Counted from the first letter of the stretch, positions 36,165-45,168 are shown. The stretch: DNA of 64,000 nt from Desmonostoc muscorum LEGE 12446 (GCF_015207005.2 NZ_JADEXS020000001.1:930001-994000); one strand, 5' to 3'. Made by a program: numbers and translations. Notes: generated by a model not told the origin, from the letters alone.

Positions 36165-36205
36165 AGTCAAACTGCGATCGCGCTAGATTATTTATGAAAC
36201 TCAAC
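36165..36205. repeat. Dispersed repeat GCGATCGCGCTAGATTATTTATGAAAC
   Basis: The stretch at 36173-36200 recurs at 41264-41292, and in a diverged form at 37686-37710 (ATCGCTTTAAATTATTTATGAAG); the last two continue with CCTGTAAGCC(C/G)AACCC. The copies lie around the toxin modules and the end of the TPR gene. Confidence 0.65.
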
Positions 36206-36217
36206 AGTTAAACAAAA

Positions 36218-36484
36218 ATGAACTTTTATACCGTTGTACTCAGACAAAGTTGTGGCTATTGGGTTGCTTTATGTTTAGAAAATGGTATTGTCGGCCAGGG
36301 GAATACTCAAGAAGATGCAATTAATAAACTGAAAGAAGCAATTGAATCCTTTGAAATTGTTTATAAGACTGAAACTAATATTTATAAATCTCCTATTTCA
36401 ATCGAGCAATTACATGAATTTTTATTTGTTGAAGAAAAAGAACAAGATTCAGGGATATACGAATTAAGGAAGGTTTATGCCTAA
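36218..36484 (+). CDS. HicB-like antitoxin
   Basis: An 88-residue type II HicB-like protein. The N-terminal fold (FYTVVLRQSCGYWVALCLEN, then GQGNTQEDAINKLKEAIE) is the partial RNase H-like domain that binds HicA. No DNA-binding C-terminus is evident: the tail (LHEFLFVEEKEQDSGIYELRKVY) is short. It overlaps the HicA frame by 8 bp and precedes it, the reverse of the classical hicAB order but common in cyanobacteria. Confidence 0.85.
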   Translation: MNFYTVVLRQSCGYWVALCLENGIVGQGNTQEDAINKLKEAIESFEIVYKTETNIYKSPISIEQLHEFLFVEEKEQDSGIYELRKVYA

Positions 36485-36716
36485 GAATATACCTTCCTTG
36501 AAACCAAAGGAGTTAATTAAGCTTTTAGAACAAGCAGGTTGCACATTTCATAGAGAAGGAAAAGGCGACCATAGTTTATATAGTCGTGCAGTTGAAGGAC
36601 AACGAAGAGTCGTTCCTATAGATATGGGTGCAAAAGAAATGTCTCCTGGTTATGTTTTGCGTATTTTTAGGCAGTTTGGTTTTACTGATGAGGAAATTGA
36701 AAGTTTGCTAATGTAA
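36477..36716 (+). CDS. HicA-like mRNA interferase toxin
   Basis: A 79-residue YcfA/HicA fold toxin: SLKPKELIKLLEQAGCTFHREGKGDHSLY with the catalytic His in GKGDH, then VVPIDMGAKEMSPGYVLRIFRQFG. HicA folds like a dsRNA-binding domain and cleaves mRNA. It is paired with the upstream HicB. The frame is intact, so the pair may be functional. Confidence 0.88.
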   Translation: MPKNIPSLKPKELIKLLEQAGCTFHREGKGDHSLYSRAVEGQRRVVPIDMGAKEMSPGYVLRIFRQFGFTDEEIESLLM

Positions 36717-36762
36717 ATAATTTTGAGTTCTCACATCATAAGCCCAGCCTACAACTAAGGAA

Positions 36763-36819
36763 AACAAGCTGTGTTGGTATAATTGAATTAACGTGAGTTT
36801 TTTGAACTCATCTTCCCTG
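36763..36819. repeat. acnB 3'-end direct repeat, right copy (degraded)
   Basis: AACAAGCTGTGTTGGTATAA resembles the acnB end (AACAAGCTTTGTTGGTATAG) and would still read QAVLV then stop; it continues with GTGAGTTTTTTGAACTCAT, an analogue of the acnB hairpin. It marks the right border of the DUF262-HEPN-HicBA segment. Confidence 0.6.
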
Positions 36820-36848
36820 GAATTAATTTAATGAGGAATAATGTCCTA

Positions 36849-37184
36849 ATGTCTCAACCCAATTTAATTAAGGAAGCTGAAGTCAGTAATAATCGTGCAG
36901 AAACTTGTCTGGTGGAAATTTTAAGAGAAATCCAAGAAACACCCAAGGAATACTGGCCAAACTTGCTGGCAATTATTCGGGTTTTTCGTGAAAGTGTAAC
37001 TATTAAACCAGAATTCTTAACTCCTTCTCAAAAAGAGTTAGATCAACAAGAAGAAGAAATTTTAAATCAACAACATGAAGCACTCAAACAATTAACTAAA
37101 CAATGGTTAGAAGAAGGAGACGAACAAGAGCAAACAGAAACTTGGGAATATTTGATTCAAGCAATTGATGACAATCAATTTTAA
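36849..37184 (+). CDS. Putative antitoxin-like protein upstream of a PIN toxin
   Basis: A 111-residue acidic protein from ATG 36849 (MSQPNLIKEAEVSN); an in-frame ATG six codons upstream is possible. It has the cyanobacterial segment EILREIQETPKEYWPNLLAIIRVFRES and a Gln/Glu-rich helix (QQEEEILNQQHEALKQLTKQ). Similar proteins are found directly upstream of PIN-domain genes, and here a PIN frame starts 18 bp after the stop. Antitoxin role is inferred from position. Confidence 0.6.
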   Translation: MSQPNLIKEAEVSNNRAETCLVEILREIQETPKEYWPNLLAIIRVFRESVTIKPEFLTPSQKELDQQEEEILNQQHEALKQLTKQWLEEGDEQEQTETWEYLIQAIDDNQF

Positions 37185-37201
37185 ATTTTGCATCAGTTTT
37201 T

Positions 37202-37657
37202 ATGAGTAAACTGGTTTTCCTCGATACAAATGTTTTAGGAATGGTAACAAATCCGAAAAACTCTAATCCTATTTGTCAGGAGTGTAAATAATGGCTAGAT
37301 AAACTACCCTTAAAAGGGTATCAAATAATCTTACCTGAAATTGCTGATTACGAAGTGAGGCGAGAATTACTGAGAGCAGGAAAAACATCAGGTATTAAAC
37401 GGTTAGATCAACTGAAAAAAGCGATTACTTATTTACCCATTACTACTTCTGTAATGCTTTTAGCAGCGAATTTTTGGGCTGAAGTGAGAAAAGCAGGAAA
37501 ACCAACTGCTGATCCTAAATCTCTTGATGGTGATGTGATTTTAGCAGCACAAGCCAAAATTGAAGAATTAAAAGGGCATCAAGTTATTATTGCTACTACT
37601 AATGTTAAACATCTATCATTATTTGTAGAAGCTCGTGAATGGCAAAGCATTAATTAA
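37202..37657 (+). pseudogene. PIN-domain (VapC-like) ribonuclease with in-frame stop
   Basis: The frame from ATG 37202 reads MSKLVFLDTNVLGMVTNPKN (Asp8, first PIN acidic residue), then TAA at 37289-37291 after about 29 codons, and continues WLDKLPLKGYQIILPEIADY, SLDGDVILAAQ (third acidic cluster) and ATTNVKHL to the stop at 37657. One base (CAA to TAA, for example) explains the break. All other PIN residues remain, so this is a recent pseudogene, a readthrough site or a sequence error. It pairs with the antitoxin-like gene upstream. Confidence 0.8.
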
Positions 37658-37932
37658 ATGGTTCAATAAAGTATACCTCAAACTACGATCGCTTTAAATT
37701 ATTTATGAAGCCTGTAAGCCCAACCCCATAAAGCAATACGGTTCAGTTAAGGCTAAAACCCTTTATCAAAGTCAATTTTTTTAACGAACCACTAAGTACG
37801 CAAAGGACGCAAAGGAAGAGAAGGAAGAGAAGGAAGAGAAGAAAGATGCTTAACTGAACTGTATTGCCCCATAAAGTCCCTACATCAAATTTATATTTCT
37901 TCATATACATTGAATTTTTCTTGCCGACTTAC

Positions 37933-39441
37933 TTATGAGCGAATCGACGATACAATTACTCGTTGAGATGACAAACCCATAGTGATGGAACTCTCAGTTA
38001 AATACTTTTTGATTAGCCGACCAAGAACTTTAATGCCATGTTCAATATCCTCTGGTGTGTGGCAAAAGTTCAAGCGCATCGCCGGATAGCCTTGTCTGAG
38101 AAAAAATGCAGCACCACTAGCAACGAGGACATTGTGTGATAATGCTTCAGAGCAAATTGCTTGAATAGGTAAATGGTTTGGCAGATGAGTCCACAGAAAT
38201 AAACCACCTTGGGGAATCGTCCAGGCGATCGCTTCAGGAAAATAATTTTCCAAAGCTTGCAACATCACATTCCGACTTTGCAAGTTACTAATACGTAAAC
38301 GATTCAGGTGACGGCGATAATGTCCCGATGCTAAAAACTCGCTTACAATTGCCTGAGATACCGTAGATACATGCAAGTCATTGAGTAATTTCTGCTTCAC
38401 CAGAGGTTGATAATGCTCACCTGGCACCACCATGTAACCAACTCGCACTCCAGGCATCAGGGTTTTTGAGAATGTGCTGATGTAAGTCACCAAATTATGG
38501 CGATCGAATGCCTTGATGGGAGGAGGAACTGGTTCAAAATTTAACCCTTCGTAAGCATTATCTTCCATAATCAAACACTCGTACTGTTGTGCCAACGTTA
38601 ATAACGCTTGTCGATGAGCTTGGGAAGTTGTAATACCGGTTGGATTGTGTAAAGTACTAATGGTGTAAATTAATTTTGGTCGATGGCTTTTGAGATACTG
38701 CTCCAGCAATTCCAAATTCATTCCCTCCGCAGTCATGGGAATTCCTATGACTTTGGCTTGTAAGTTTTCCAGAATTCCCAATGCACCATGATAGGTTGGT
38801 GTTTCCACAATCACCCAGTCATCTTTTTGCAGGTAGTATTGCATAGCTAAAGATAGAGCTTGTTGTGAGCCAGCGGTAATAATTATTTCTTCCGGGGAAA
38901 CCTCTAACCCTTGTTGGACTAACATCTGAGCAATCAGTTGCCGCAGTATAAATTGTCCTTCAGGGAAGTCTTCTCTAAAAAGGGTATCCCCTGCTTTAGC
39001 CAATGCCCGTTTAGCAACCTGTTGAAGATTATCTGAGATGGTAGTACAGGGAAAACCTGAACTGAACTCAATAATGTCTCGCTGCCGTCGAGCCTGAATT
39101 GAAGCTGTATATTGCTCGAAAAAAGACCCACTACCTTGTGAAATTATCACTTCTTGAGATGGTGCAAAGGTCGAACGCAAAGTCAGACCAGAGGATACTT
39201 TTATTGTACGGTTGACAAAATAGCCGGAACCCTGGCGAGCATGTATGAGTCCATCAGCTTCTAAGAGACTGTAAGCCTCAATAACAGTCAACTTATTAAC
39301 TTGAATACTCGTGGACATTGCCCGAATAGAAGGAAGTTTTTGTCTATCTGGTATTTTGCCAGATTGAATCAAACGACTAAGATAATTGCGAATCTGTAGA
39401 TATATCGGGGTTGGTGAATGCCGATCTAAAGGAATATTCAC
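37933..39441 (-). CDS. MocR-type regulator: GntR helix-turn-helix fused to aminotransferase
   Basis: A 502-residue protein. Residues 1-75 form a GntR winged helix (LPSIRAMSTSIQVNKLTVIE, LIHARQGSGYFV). Residues 110-485 are a class I/II aminotransferase-like domain with the PLP-lysine in TYISTFSKTLMPGVRVGY. This MocR layout binds PLP as an effector or amino donor and regulates nearby vitamin B6, GABA or amino-acid genes. The DNA upstream has three CTGGTACAGT-type half-sites, a probable autoregulatory operator. A divergent small ORF at 39661 may be its target. Confidence 0.92.
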   Translation of the reverse strand: MNIPLDRHSPTPIYLQIRNYLSRLIQSGKIPDRQKLPSIRAMSTSIQVNKLTVIEAYSLLEADGLIHARQGSGYFVNRTIKVSSGLTLRSTFAPSQEVIISQGSGSFFEQYTASIQARRQRDIIEFSSGFPCTTISDNLQQVAKRALAKAGDTLFREDFPEGQFILRQLIAQMLVQQGLEVSPEEIIITAGSQQALSLAMQYYLQKDDWVIVETPTYHGALGILENLQAKVIGIPMTAEGMNLELLEQYLKSHRPKLIYTISTLHNPTGITTSQAHRQALLTLAQQYECLIMEDNAYEGLNFEPVPPPIKAFDRHNLVTYISTFSKTLMPGVRVGYMVVPGEHYQPLVKQKLLNDLHVSTVSQAIVSEFLASGHYRRHLNRLRISNLQSRNVMLQALENYFPEAIAWTIPQGGLFLWTHLPNHLPIQAICSEALSHNVLVASGAAFFLRQGYPAMRLNFCHTPEDIEHGIKVLGRLIKKYLTESSITMGLSSQRVIVSSIRS

Positions 39442-39509
39442 AATGCAATCCTTCCTTCGGGATGATAGCAGGGATTATAGGCAATATTAAGAGATTTTTG
39501 TGTGTTTGA

Positions 39510-39573
39510 ACTGGTACAGTTGGGCGCATTTTGACTAGAACAGTTGTAAATACTATGACTGTACCAGTCAAAA
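39510..39573. promoter_or_regulatory. Probable MocR operator (ACTGGTACAGT half-sites)
   Basis: ACTGGTACAGT (39510-39520), TTTTGACTAGAACAGT (39529-39544) and ACTGTACCAGTCAAAA (39558-39573). The first and third form an 11-bp perfect inverted repeat, and the second and third an inverted repeat with an internal mismatch. They lie just upstream of the MocR gene, as expected for such regulators. Confidence 0.55.
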
Positions 39574-39660
39574 TTGAGCAAATCTGTACCTTCTAATTGG
39601 GATGTAAGCAAGCGAATCTAGAAAGTATCTGATGTTCGATTGAGTCGGGAAGATTTTTCT

Positions 39661-39888
39661 ATGAAGATAGTTGATAAATGGTTGGTACTAAAATCAAAAC
39701 TTCAAAACGCTTGGCACAGTTTAGTTACAGTAATTACAAGCAGTTCTCAATTGCAAGTTTGGGAAACACGCCTTGCCAATGGGGATTGTTCTTGGCACGC
39801 CTATGACCCGATGACAGGACGTTCTGCTTCTTTTGGCTCTGAAACTGAAATGCGAGTATGGATTGAAACGCAGTATTACAGCAGATAA
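39661..39888 (+). CDS. Small hypothetical protein divergent from MocR
   Basis: A 75-residue protein from ATG 39661 (MKIVDKWLVLKSKLQ), divergent from the MocR-type gene. The mid part QVWETRLANGDCSWHAYDPMTGRSASFGSE... recalls cyanobacterial short proteins with a WETR/DP.TG core; I do not know a function. It has no signal peptide. A seven-codon upstream extension (to 39640) is possible. Confidence 0.65.
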   Translation: MKIVDKWLVLKSKLQNAWHSLVTVITSSSQLQVWETRLANGDCSWHAYDPMTGRSASFGSETEMRVWIETQYYSR

Positions 39889-40010
39889 ATGAAGAACGAA
39901 CCGCCAAGAACGCATTCGCGCAGCGTCTCGTCAGAGAAGGACGCAAAGAAAGAAATAAGAAGTCAAAAAAATTTAGCGCAGCCTTATAAAGAAACGGTAT
40001 TAGCAACAAG

Positions 40011-40129
40011 TAAGGGACTTCCAAATAAAAAAATATCCTAAAACTGATGCAAAAACCCTCTGTATTTTTCCTCTCTCTGTGTTCTCTGCGCCTCTGTGGT
40101 TCGATAATTTATTTCTCGGAAATCCCTAA
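40011..40129. mobile_element. MITE (GGGACTTCC family, copy 1) with TAA target duplication
   Basis: The element 40014-40126 (113 bp) has imperfect terminal inverted repeats GGGACTTCCAAATAAA / TTTATTTCTCGGAAATCCC, with TAA on both sides. It has no coding capacity and carries the CTCTGTGTTCTCTGCGCC tract. Two relatives are at 49807-49906 and 54989-55194. Confidence 0.75.
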
Positions 40130-40143
40130 GAAAAAAAATTTCT

Positions 40144-40884
40144 TCAGTTTGCAAACACACCTTCCAAGAAAGGTATTATTTCAGCCCAAGCAGAGGTAGT
40201 AGCAGCAGAATCGTAGCGATAACCGTCGTCACGCATGAAGGTATGTTCTGCTTCATACAAGAGAACTTTATGGGGTACATTAGCATTTTCTAGAGCTTTA
40301 ATTATGGTTTGTCGGTCAGAGTCTGGGATATGAGGGTCGAGTGTACCGAACACCATTAGCATCTGGGCTTTGATTTCACTAACTCGATGGATTGTATCGG
40401 CTACACCTTGCCCCAGTTTGCCACTGGGAATGCCAGTAGGATAGCAACAGACACAAGCTTTAATTTCGCTGTTAAATGCTGCACGAAAAGCTAAATGTCC
40501 TCCAATACAAAAGCCGAGAGTGCCTATCTTGCCTGGAGAAACTGCACTTTCTGTCTTGAGAAATTCGATTACAGCATGGCAATCTTCATCATAATGTGCG
40601 ATCGCAGTTCGGCGAGCGTCATCATTACCACGCATCCGACCGAGATCGTTTGGTTCAATAACTTGCCCAATTGGCTCAAGGCGATGAAAAATTTCGGGTG
40701 CCGCCACTACATAGCCATATCCTGCCAAGTAGTTAGCTAAACGAATTATCGGCTCGCCTAACTGATAAATATCACTGTAAAATACAATACCGGGATAAAG
40801 TCCTGGTGTTTTAGGAGACGCTACATAGACACGCATCAAACTGTCATCGACTCTTAACTCGACATTCCGTTTAGTGATTTGCAC
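40144..40884 (-). CDS. Dienelactone hydrolase family protein
   Basis: A 246-residue alpha/beta hydrolase with the dienelactone hydrolase Cys nucleophile in LGFCIGGH, the Asp in FGTLDPHIPD and the His in EAEHTFM. This family opens lactones such as dienelactone. The start is GTG 40884 (MQITKRNVELRVDD), supported by GGAG about 9 nt upstream. It has no signal peptide. It is not obviously linked to the neighbouring operon upstream. Confidence 0.9.
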   Translation of the reverse strand: MQITKRNVELRVDDSLMRVYVASPKTPGLYPGIVFYSDIYQLGEPIIRLANYLAGYGYVVAAPEIFHRLEPIGQVIEPNDLGRMRGNDDARRTAIAHYDEDCHAVIEFLKTESAVSPGKIGTLGFCIGGHLAFRAAFNSEIKACVCCYPTGIPSGKLGQGVADTIHRVSEIKAQMLMVFGTLDPHIPDSDRQTIIKALENANVPHKVLLYEAEHTFMRDDGYRYDSAATTSAWAEIIPFLEGVFAN

Positions 40885-41315
40885 TGTTTTTTCTCCGTTT
40901 CATGTCTGCTTTGATTAGCTTTTATACAAGTGAATTAAGAGTGACAGTAGCTGACTGCCATAACAAGGACGTATCCTTTCATTATTTCCCTTTGTAGTGA
41001 AACTGGGGAGTTATCCAGGAACAATTTTGATCAATTCCGTCTTCAGATTGAAATTTACAGCTATACCTCTTGTTAACTGAGGTACAGATAATATTTTGAA
41101 ATGCAGAGGGGCGCAAAGGAAAGCGCAGAGGTACGCAGAGATTTGTTTTTTGTAGTGCGATCGCTTTAAAGATTTTTAGCAAACAATATTATAAATTATG
41201 AAAATCAAACTCAGATAACTGAGATAATAGAAGAAGTTGCGATCGCACCTTTAATTTACAAGTGCGATCGCGCTAGATTATTTATGAAACCTGTAAGCCG
41301 AACCCTATGAAGTCC
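40885..41315. other. Spacer between dienelactone hydrolase and TPR gene
   Basis: About 430 bp, AT-rich, with HIP1 sites and the dispersed repeat at 41264-41292. No gene or RNA was recognised. Confidence 0.45.
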
Positions 41316-43289
41316 CTATCCCTTGCTAAGACTAGATAAATTTTCCTCTACTTCAGCACGATCTGTGGCATCGGGATTAAGCCGAAGATAAGTCTGGAGG
41401 TCTGTAGATGCAGCATCAGACTGACCTAAACTAATTAATACGATCGCGCGATTTTGATAGAAATCTGGATTATCTGGTGATAAAGCGATCGCAGCTGCTA
41501 AATCACTCAAAGCTTCTGGTAGTTGTCCAAGTTCGTAGTGAAGTGTAGCCCGATTTGCTAATAATAAAGGTTGCTGTGAATTTAAAGCAAGTGCCGCATT
41601 ATAATCTAATAAAGCTGCTTCCAGATATCCCCATGCTTCAAATGCTTGAGCGCGGCCAATCAATGCTGGAGTCAGAGTAGGTTCTAAATCAAGAGCCACT
41701 GAATAAGCCTTAGTTGCTTCTTCGGGCAGACCTTTTAAATAATAGCAATGTCCGATATTCATCCAGACTTCATAGTATGGTGGGCTAAGCTCAATAGCTT
41801 GGTGATAATCATTCAAAGCATTTTCCAAATAACCCAGGCGTTGGTAAACATTACCGCGATCGTTGTAGTACTCTGAGTAGTTTGGATCGGCAGCGATCGC
41901 AGCTGTAAAATAAATCACAGCTTCTTCTAATTCGCCCATTGCTGCGTATACTTGGGCAATGTTATAGTCCAAAACTGAGCGATGTAATCGATGTTGACCT
42001 TCACTTAAATGGTTTTTGAATTCTTCAATTGCCGACTTACAAAGTTTAATTGCTTCTTCAGGGAAACCTTGACGGTGTTTAACAAGTGCTAAACCGTTCA
42101 TATCGAAAGCAGTCATAAAATGTCTATCATCAGCTGGAATATCTGCCGTTGATTCTGCTAAGATACTCAGACTGCGATTGAGATAATCTTCAGCTAAAGC
42201 ATGGTCATGTTCCGGCAGAAAGCGAGTATGGAACATTGCCATTATGTAATAAGCTCGAACTAACTGCGCTGGTGCATCAAGTTTGAGGAGAGCTTCTTCT
42301 TGAACAATTTGATATGCTTTGGTAATATTTCCTGTTGTTGCGTAGCAATTAAAAAGATTCCCAACCATATTCCATCGCATGTTATTGTCTTTTCCACAAA
42401 GATGGTCAAGTTGAGTAGCAACGGGTTCACAGTATACTAATGCATCTTCATAAAAACCTTGGTGATTATAAGTTCCCAATAGTCTTGCTTGCCAAATCAA
42501 TGCTTTTTCAGGTTGGTCACTTTGTAACCAATATGAAACCAGGCGCGGTCCATGAATTTCAAGTTCAATAGAATCTCTACCAATTTGTTCTTCCAACTTT
42601 TGCGCCAGTTGGGACATTTTTGCTTGGGAAATTACTACTTCTGGTTTTGGTGGTAATTCCAAACTAATCTTTTGCGCTAAAAACTGATGATTTAAGTGAG
42701 CGATCGCAGTTTCACCAGTATTAGGAGCAGCAGCAAAGACTAAACTTAACTTTAGTTTCTGTCCTCGACGACGGACGAGTTCAGCAAAAAAGCGGCGTAC
42801 TAAAAATCCTGCTTGTTCATAATCATTACAAGCAATCAACCAAGGAGAAGCATCTGTGTAATCAAACCAGGAATCTAGTAAATTGATTACCCCATGTATG
42901 ATTCTATAGGCTCGATCTAAAGGATAATTCCGTACCCTTTCATCATCAATAGAACTATCTGTTAAATTCGGGTTTTTAACTGATATTTGACGCCTTAAAC
43001 CAGGCAAAATCATTGCTAATTCATAGCTATGTTTTTCAATTAAATGTGGTGCTTTTTCTTGAATATCTGGTAAAAGTTGATTTAGCCATTCATTTAATCC
43101 AGACCATAACCCATCTTCTTGGGTATTAAAGGATAGCAGCCAAGTTTTTGCTTTATTTTCTTCACCTACCTGTAACCATTGCTGCAAAATTTCTAACCTG
43201 GAACTACCCGATTCTCCCTCCAGCAAAATCACCTTAGCAATTTCTGGTTGTTGTAAAATATTTTGTTCGAGAGTATTTTGGCGGTTCAT
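41316..43289 (-). CDS. STAND/P-loop-like TPR protein, third part of the RiPP-like operon
   Basis: A 657-residue protein. The first ~240 residues look like a divergent P-loop/STAND domain, with a degenerate loop LLEGESGSSRLEIL instead of GxxxxGK[ST]. Residues ~260-650 are TPR repeats (IYFTAAIAADPNYSEYYNDR, ATKAYSVALDLEPT, YNAALALNSQQ). It starts at ATG 43289 with a strong AAGGAG ribosome site that overlaps the end of the M50 gene 3 bp upstream, so the two are co-translated. TPR proteins bind partners; a role as scaffold or regulator for the peptide locus is inference. Confidence 0.88.
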   Translation of the reverse strand: MNRQNTLEQNILQQPEIAKVILLEGESGSSRLEILQQWLQVGEENKAKTWLLSFNTQEDGLWSGLNEWLNQLLPDIQEKAPHLIEKHSYELAMILPGLRRQISVKNPNLTDSSIDDERVRNYPLDRAYRIIHGVINLLDSWFDYTDASPWLIACNDYEQAGFLVRRFFAELVRRRGQKLKLSLVFAAAPNTGETAIAHLNHQFLAQKISLELPPKPEVVISQAKMSQLAQKLEEQIGRDSIELEIHGPRLVSYWLQSDQPEKALIWQARLLGTYNHQGFYEDALVYCEPVATQLDHLCGKDNNMRWNMVGNLFNCYATTGNITKAYQIVQEEALLKLDAPAQLVRAYYIMAMFHTRFLPEHDHALAEDYLNRSLSILAESTADIPADDRHFMTAFDMNGLALVKHRQGFPEEAIKLCKSAIEEFKNHLSEGQHRLHRSVLDYNIAQVYAAMGELEEAVIYFTAAIAADPNYSEYYNDRGNVYQRLGYLENALNDYHQAIELSPPYYEVWMNIGHCYYLKGLPEEATKAYSVALDLEPTLTPALIGRAQAFEAWGYLEAALLDYNAALALNSQQPLLLANRATLHYELGQLPEALSDLAAAIALSPDNPDFYQNRAIVLISLGQSDAASTDLQTYLRLNPDATDRAEVEENLSSLSKG

Positions 43290-43292
43290 AAT

Positions 43293-44519
43293 TTATCTCC
43301 TTTTAGTAAGACGTAAACTGTTAATCCAAAGAAAAATACCAATACCTTGAATTCCAAAAACCAGCAATCCCATTACTAGGGCATCGGTGAAGGCATAAGG
43401 ATTAGATTCATACCCTGCACTCAACGTGCCTAAAAGTAGGGAAGCATAATTCCACATTGTTGGAATACCAATGAAAAACAGCGACCAAAATGCAGCGATG
43501 TGACCTAAAACGTAGATAATAGCGTAACAGCGAATCACTCGCATTTCGCCTCTAGGAATAGAGGATTGGTCAGTGGGATGAGAAAATCTGAATAATCGAA
43601 ATATTTGGTTTTGTAAGAAAACCTTTGTATCCTTCATCAGACTTCTACATCTAAAAAAATTAGCAATGACGTAGTAAAAATCAGTCCGAACAAAGAAATA
43701 GCATTGCCAAATTAAACCTAGTAGATAGCTCAAAGCGATCGCTTGCATTAGCTGTAAAACAATGGGAGATATTACCACCCAATTTTCTTGTTGAGCAAAC
43801 AAAATCAGCAGCAAGACAGAAGTTAATACAACATCTAGCAATGGCCCTGCAAGAAAAGGTAGATACCGCTGATTTCGAGGCACACCCCATATCCCCGTCA
43901 TATCTGTTTCTGCTACGAGTATCCAAAGGCGATTGCTAAGTCTTAATTGGCAAGAAACACCCACTGCTTTAGCAGCGACTAAATGAGCCATCTCATGTAA
44001 AAAGACTGCGATAACATTAATTCCAGTTAAAATTAACGTCATCATAGTGACATTTTTTGTAAAGACAAAAGCTTGATAACTAGGCAAAATTTCGGGTTTA
44101 AAGCTAAGAGCAGCTACAGCAAAAAATATGACTATTCCACAACCAATTAGTACCTTTTTGCTAAATAATTTTTGAGCAGATGACTGCGAAATATGGGTAA
44201 AATGATTTATTTGCTTTGGTTGCTTGGTATGTGTTGGTAAAATTGTTTGTCTAGAAGATAGAATATTAACAAAATCATTTTCTTCTAGAACTTCTAGCAG
44301 ACCTTCAATATCTGGCACTTCATTATATTTTTGCTGGTAAAGCCGTTGTGCTTGTCCAATAGTTTTTCCAGCAGCCAAATAGTCCAGTAACTCTATTGCA
44401 TCAGAGGGTAATGCTAGAAAAATATTAGTATCTACTCGCCCAATAATGAATTCATCTCCTTCAGATTGGCGAGTAAATGGATAAATAGAAACCAGAGCAT
44501 CAGCAGGATATCTGGTCAC
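43293..44519 (-). CDS. PqqD-like / M50 site-2-type membrane metalloprotease
   Basis: A 408-residue protein. Residues about 20-85 look like a PqqD/RRE-type peptide-binding domain (GDEFIIGRVDTNIFLALPSD, KTIGQAQRLYQQ, IEGLLEVLEENDF). A membrane part follows with about seven helices and the M50 zinc motif HEMAH at 175-179 (Glu176 catalytic) and the distal Asp in FLAGPLLD at about 229. M50 enzymes cleave in or near the membrane; with an RRE-like domain they occur in RiPP-type clusters. The start is GTG 44519, with AAGGA eight bases before. Upstream on the same strand are the three peptide genes. Confidence 0.85.
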   Translation of the reverse strand: MTRYPADALVSIYPFTRQSEGDEFIIGRVDTNIFLALPSDAIELLDYLAAGKTIGQAQRLYQQKYNEVPDIEGLLEVLEENDFVNILSSRQTILPTHTKQPKQINHFTHISQSSAQKLFSKKVLIGCGIVIFFAVAALSFKPEILPSYQAFVFTKNVTMMTLILTGINVIAVFLHEMAHLVAAKAVGVSCQLRLSNRLWILVAETDMTGIWGVPRNQRYLPFLAGPLLDVVLTSVLLLILFAQQENWVVISPIVLQLMQAIALSYLLGLIWQCYFFVRTDFYYVIANFFRCRSLMKDTKVFLQNQIFRLFRFSHPTDQSSIPRGEMRVIRCYAIIYVLGHIAAFWSLFFIGIPTMWNYASLLLGTLSAGYESNPYAFTDALVMGLLVFGIQGIGIFLWINSLRLTKRR

Positions 44520-44808
44520 GTCAAGTTTCCTTATTAATGTAATGTTGTAAGAATTCAGAATGGGCTACGCCCCGCTGCGCTAACAGGAGTCAGAATTCAG
44601 GAGTCAGAATCAATATACCTCTTCCTAAACTCCTGATTTTAAACTCTTTCTTTCTGTGCGCCTAGAGCGCCTCTGCGCGATCTCAAAAATCTTTATTAAT
44701 TAGTGGGGGATTGTACCCCACCACTAATTTCAGGTAAAGTATGTAGTTAGCTCAATGAACTATTTTTAATGTCAAGCTGAAATTAAATAACTCATTGATT
44801 ATTTGAAC

Positions 44809-44931
44809 TTACCAGCAACTACTACATATCCAGCAAACATAAGCAGCTGCTCTGGTTGTTCTGAGTGTCTCAACTTCACGAATCACAAATTTCTTCATCG
44901 TTTTAGGTTGAATAGATTCTACAGTTTTCAT
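44809..44931 (-). CDS. RiPP-like precursor peptide, copy 1
   Basis: A 40-residue peptide on the reverse strand: start ATG 44931, stop TAA 44811-44809. It begins MKTVESIQPK, carries KKFVIREVETLR, and ends AAAYVCWICSSCW, with three Cys and two Trp in the last ten residues. The leader is charged and amphipathic; the C-terminal part is the likely core, perhaps cut after AAA. AAGGA lies about 7 nt before the ATG. It precedes the M50 gene by 290 bp. The sequence is below usual ORF length limits. Differences from copies 2 and 3 are synonymous only (ACG/ACA, GCT/GCC, GTT/GTC). Confidence 0.85.
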   Translation of the reverse strand: MKTVESIQPKTMKKFVIREVETLRTTRAAAYVCWICSSCW

Positions 44932-45045
44932 TGTTTTTTCCTTGTTTTTGATGTTTGTTTTGGGCAATATTTGTTACCCTTATGTTTATGAATATAGATA
45001 ACAATCGGGTAAAACTAGGGGAGGTAATTGAATGAATTTCGCAAA

Positions 45046-45168
45046 TTACCAGCAACTACTACATATCCAGCAGACATAAGCGGCTGCTCTGGTTGTTCTG
45101 AGTGTCTCAACTTCACGAATCACAAATTTCTTCATTGTTTTAGGTTGAATAGATTCTACAGTTTTCAT
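45046..45168 (-). CDS. RiPP-like precursor peptide, copy 2
   Basis: Same 40-residue peptide as copy 1, with start ATG 45168 and stop at 45046. It is in the middle of the three 237-bp units and has its own AAGGA ribosome site. The protein sequence is unchanged; only silent differences from copy 1 exist. Three identical precursors imply selection for high precursor dose or a recent amplification. Confidence 0.85.
   Translation of the reverse strand: MKTVESIQPKTMKKFVIREVETLRTTRAAAYVCWICSSCW

Noticed and set aside
41316..44519. Daptide, lanthipeptide or PQQ-type assignment for the peptide locus
   Set aside because: The defining enzymes of those classes (aminotransferase/decarboxylase set, LanM or LanBC, PqqE) are absent in the window, so only a general RiPP-like label is supported.
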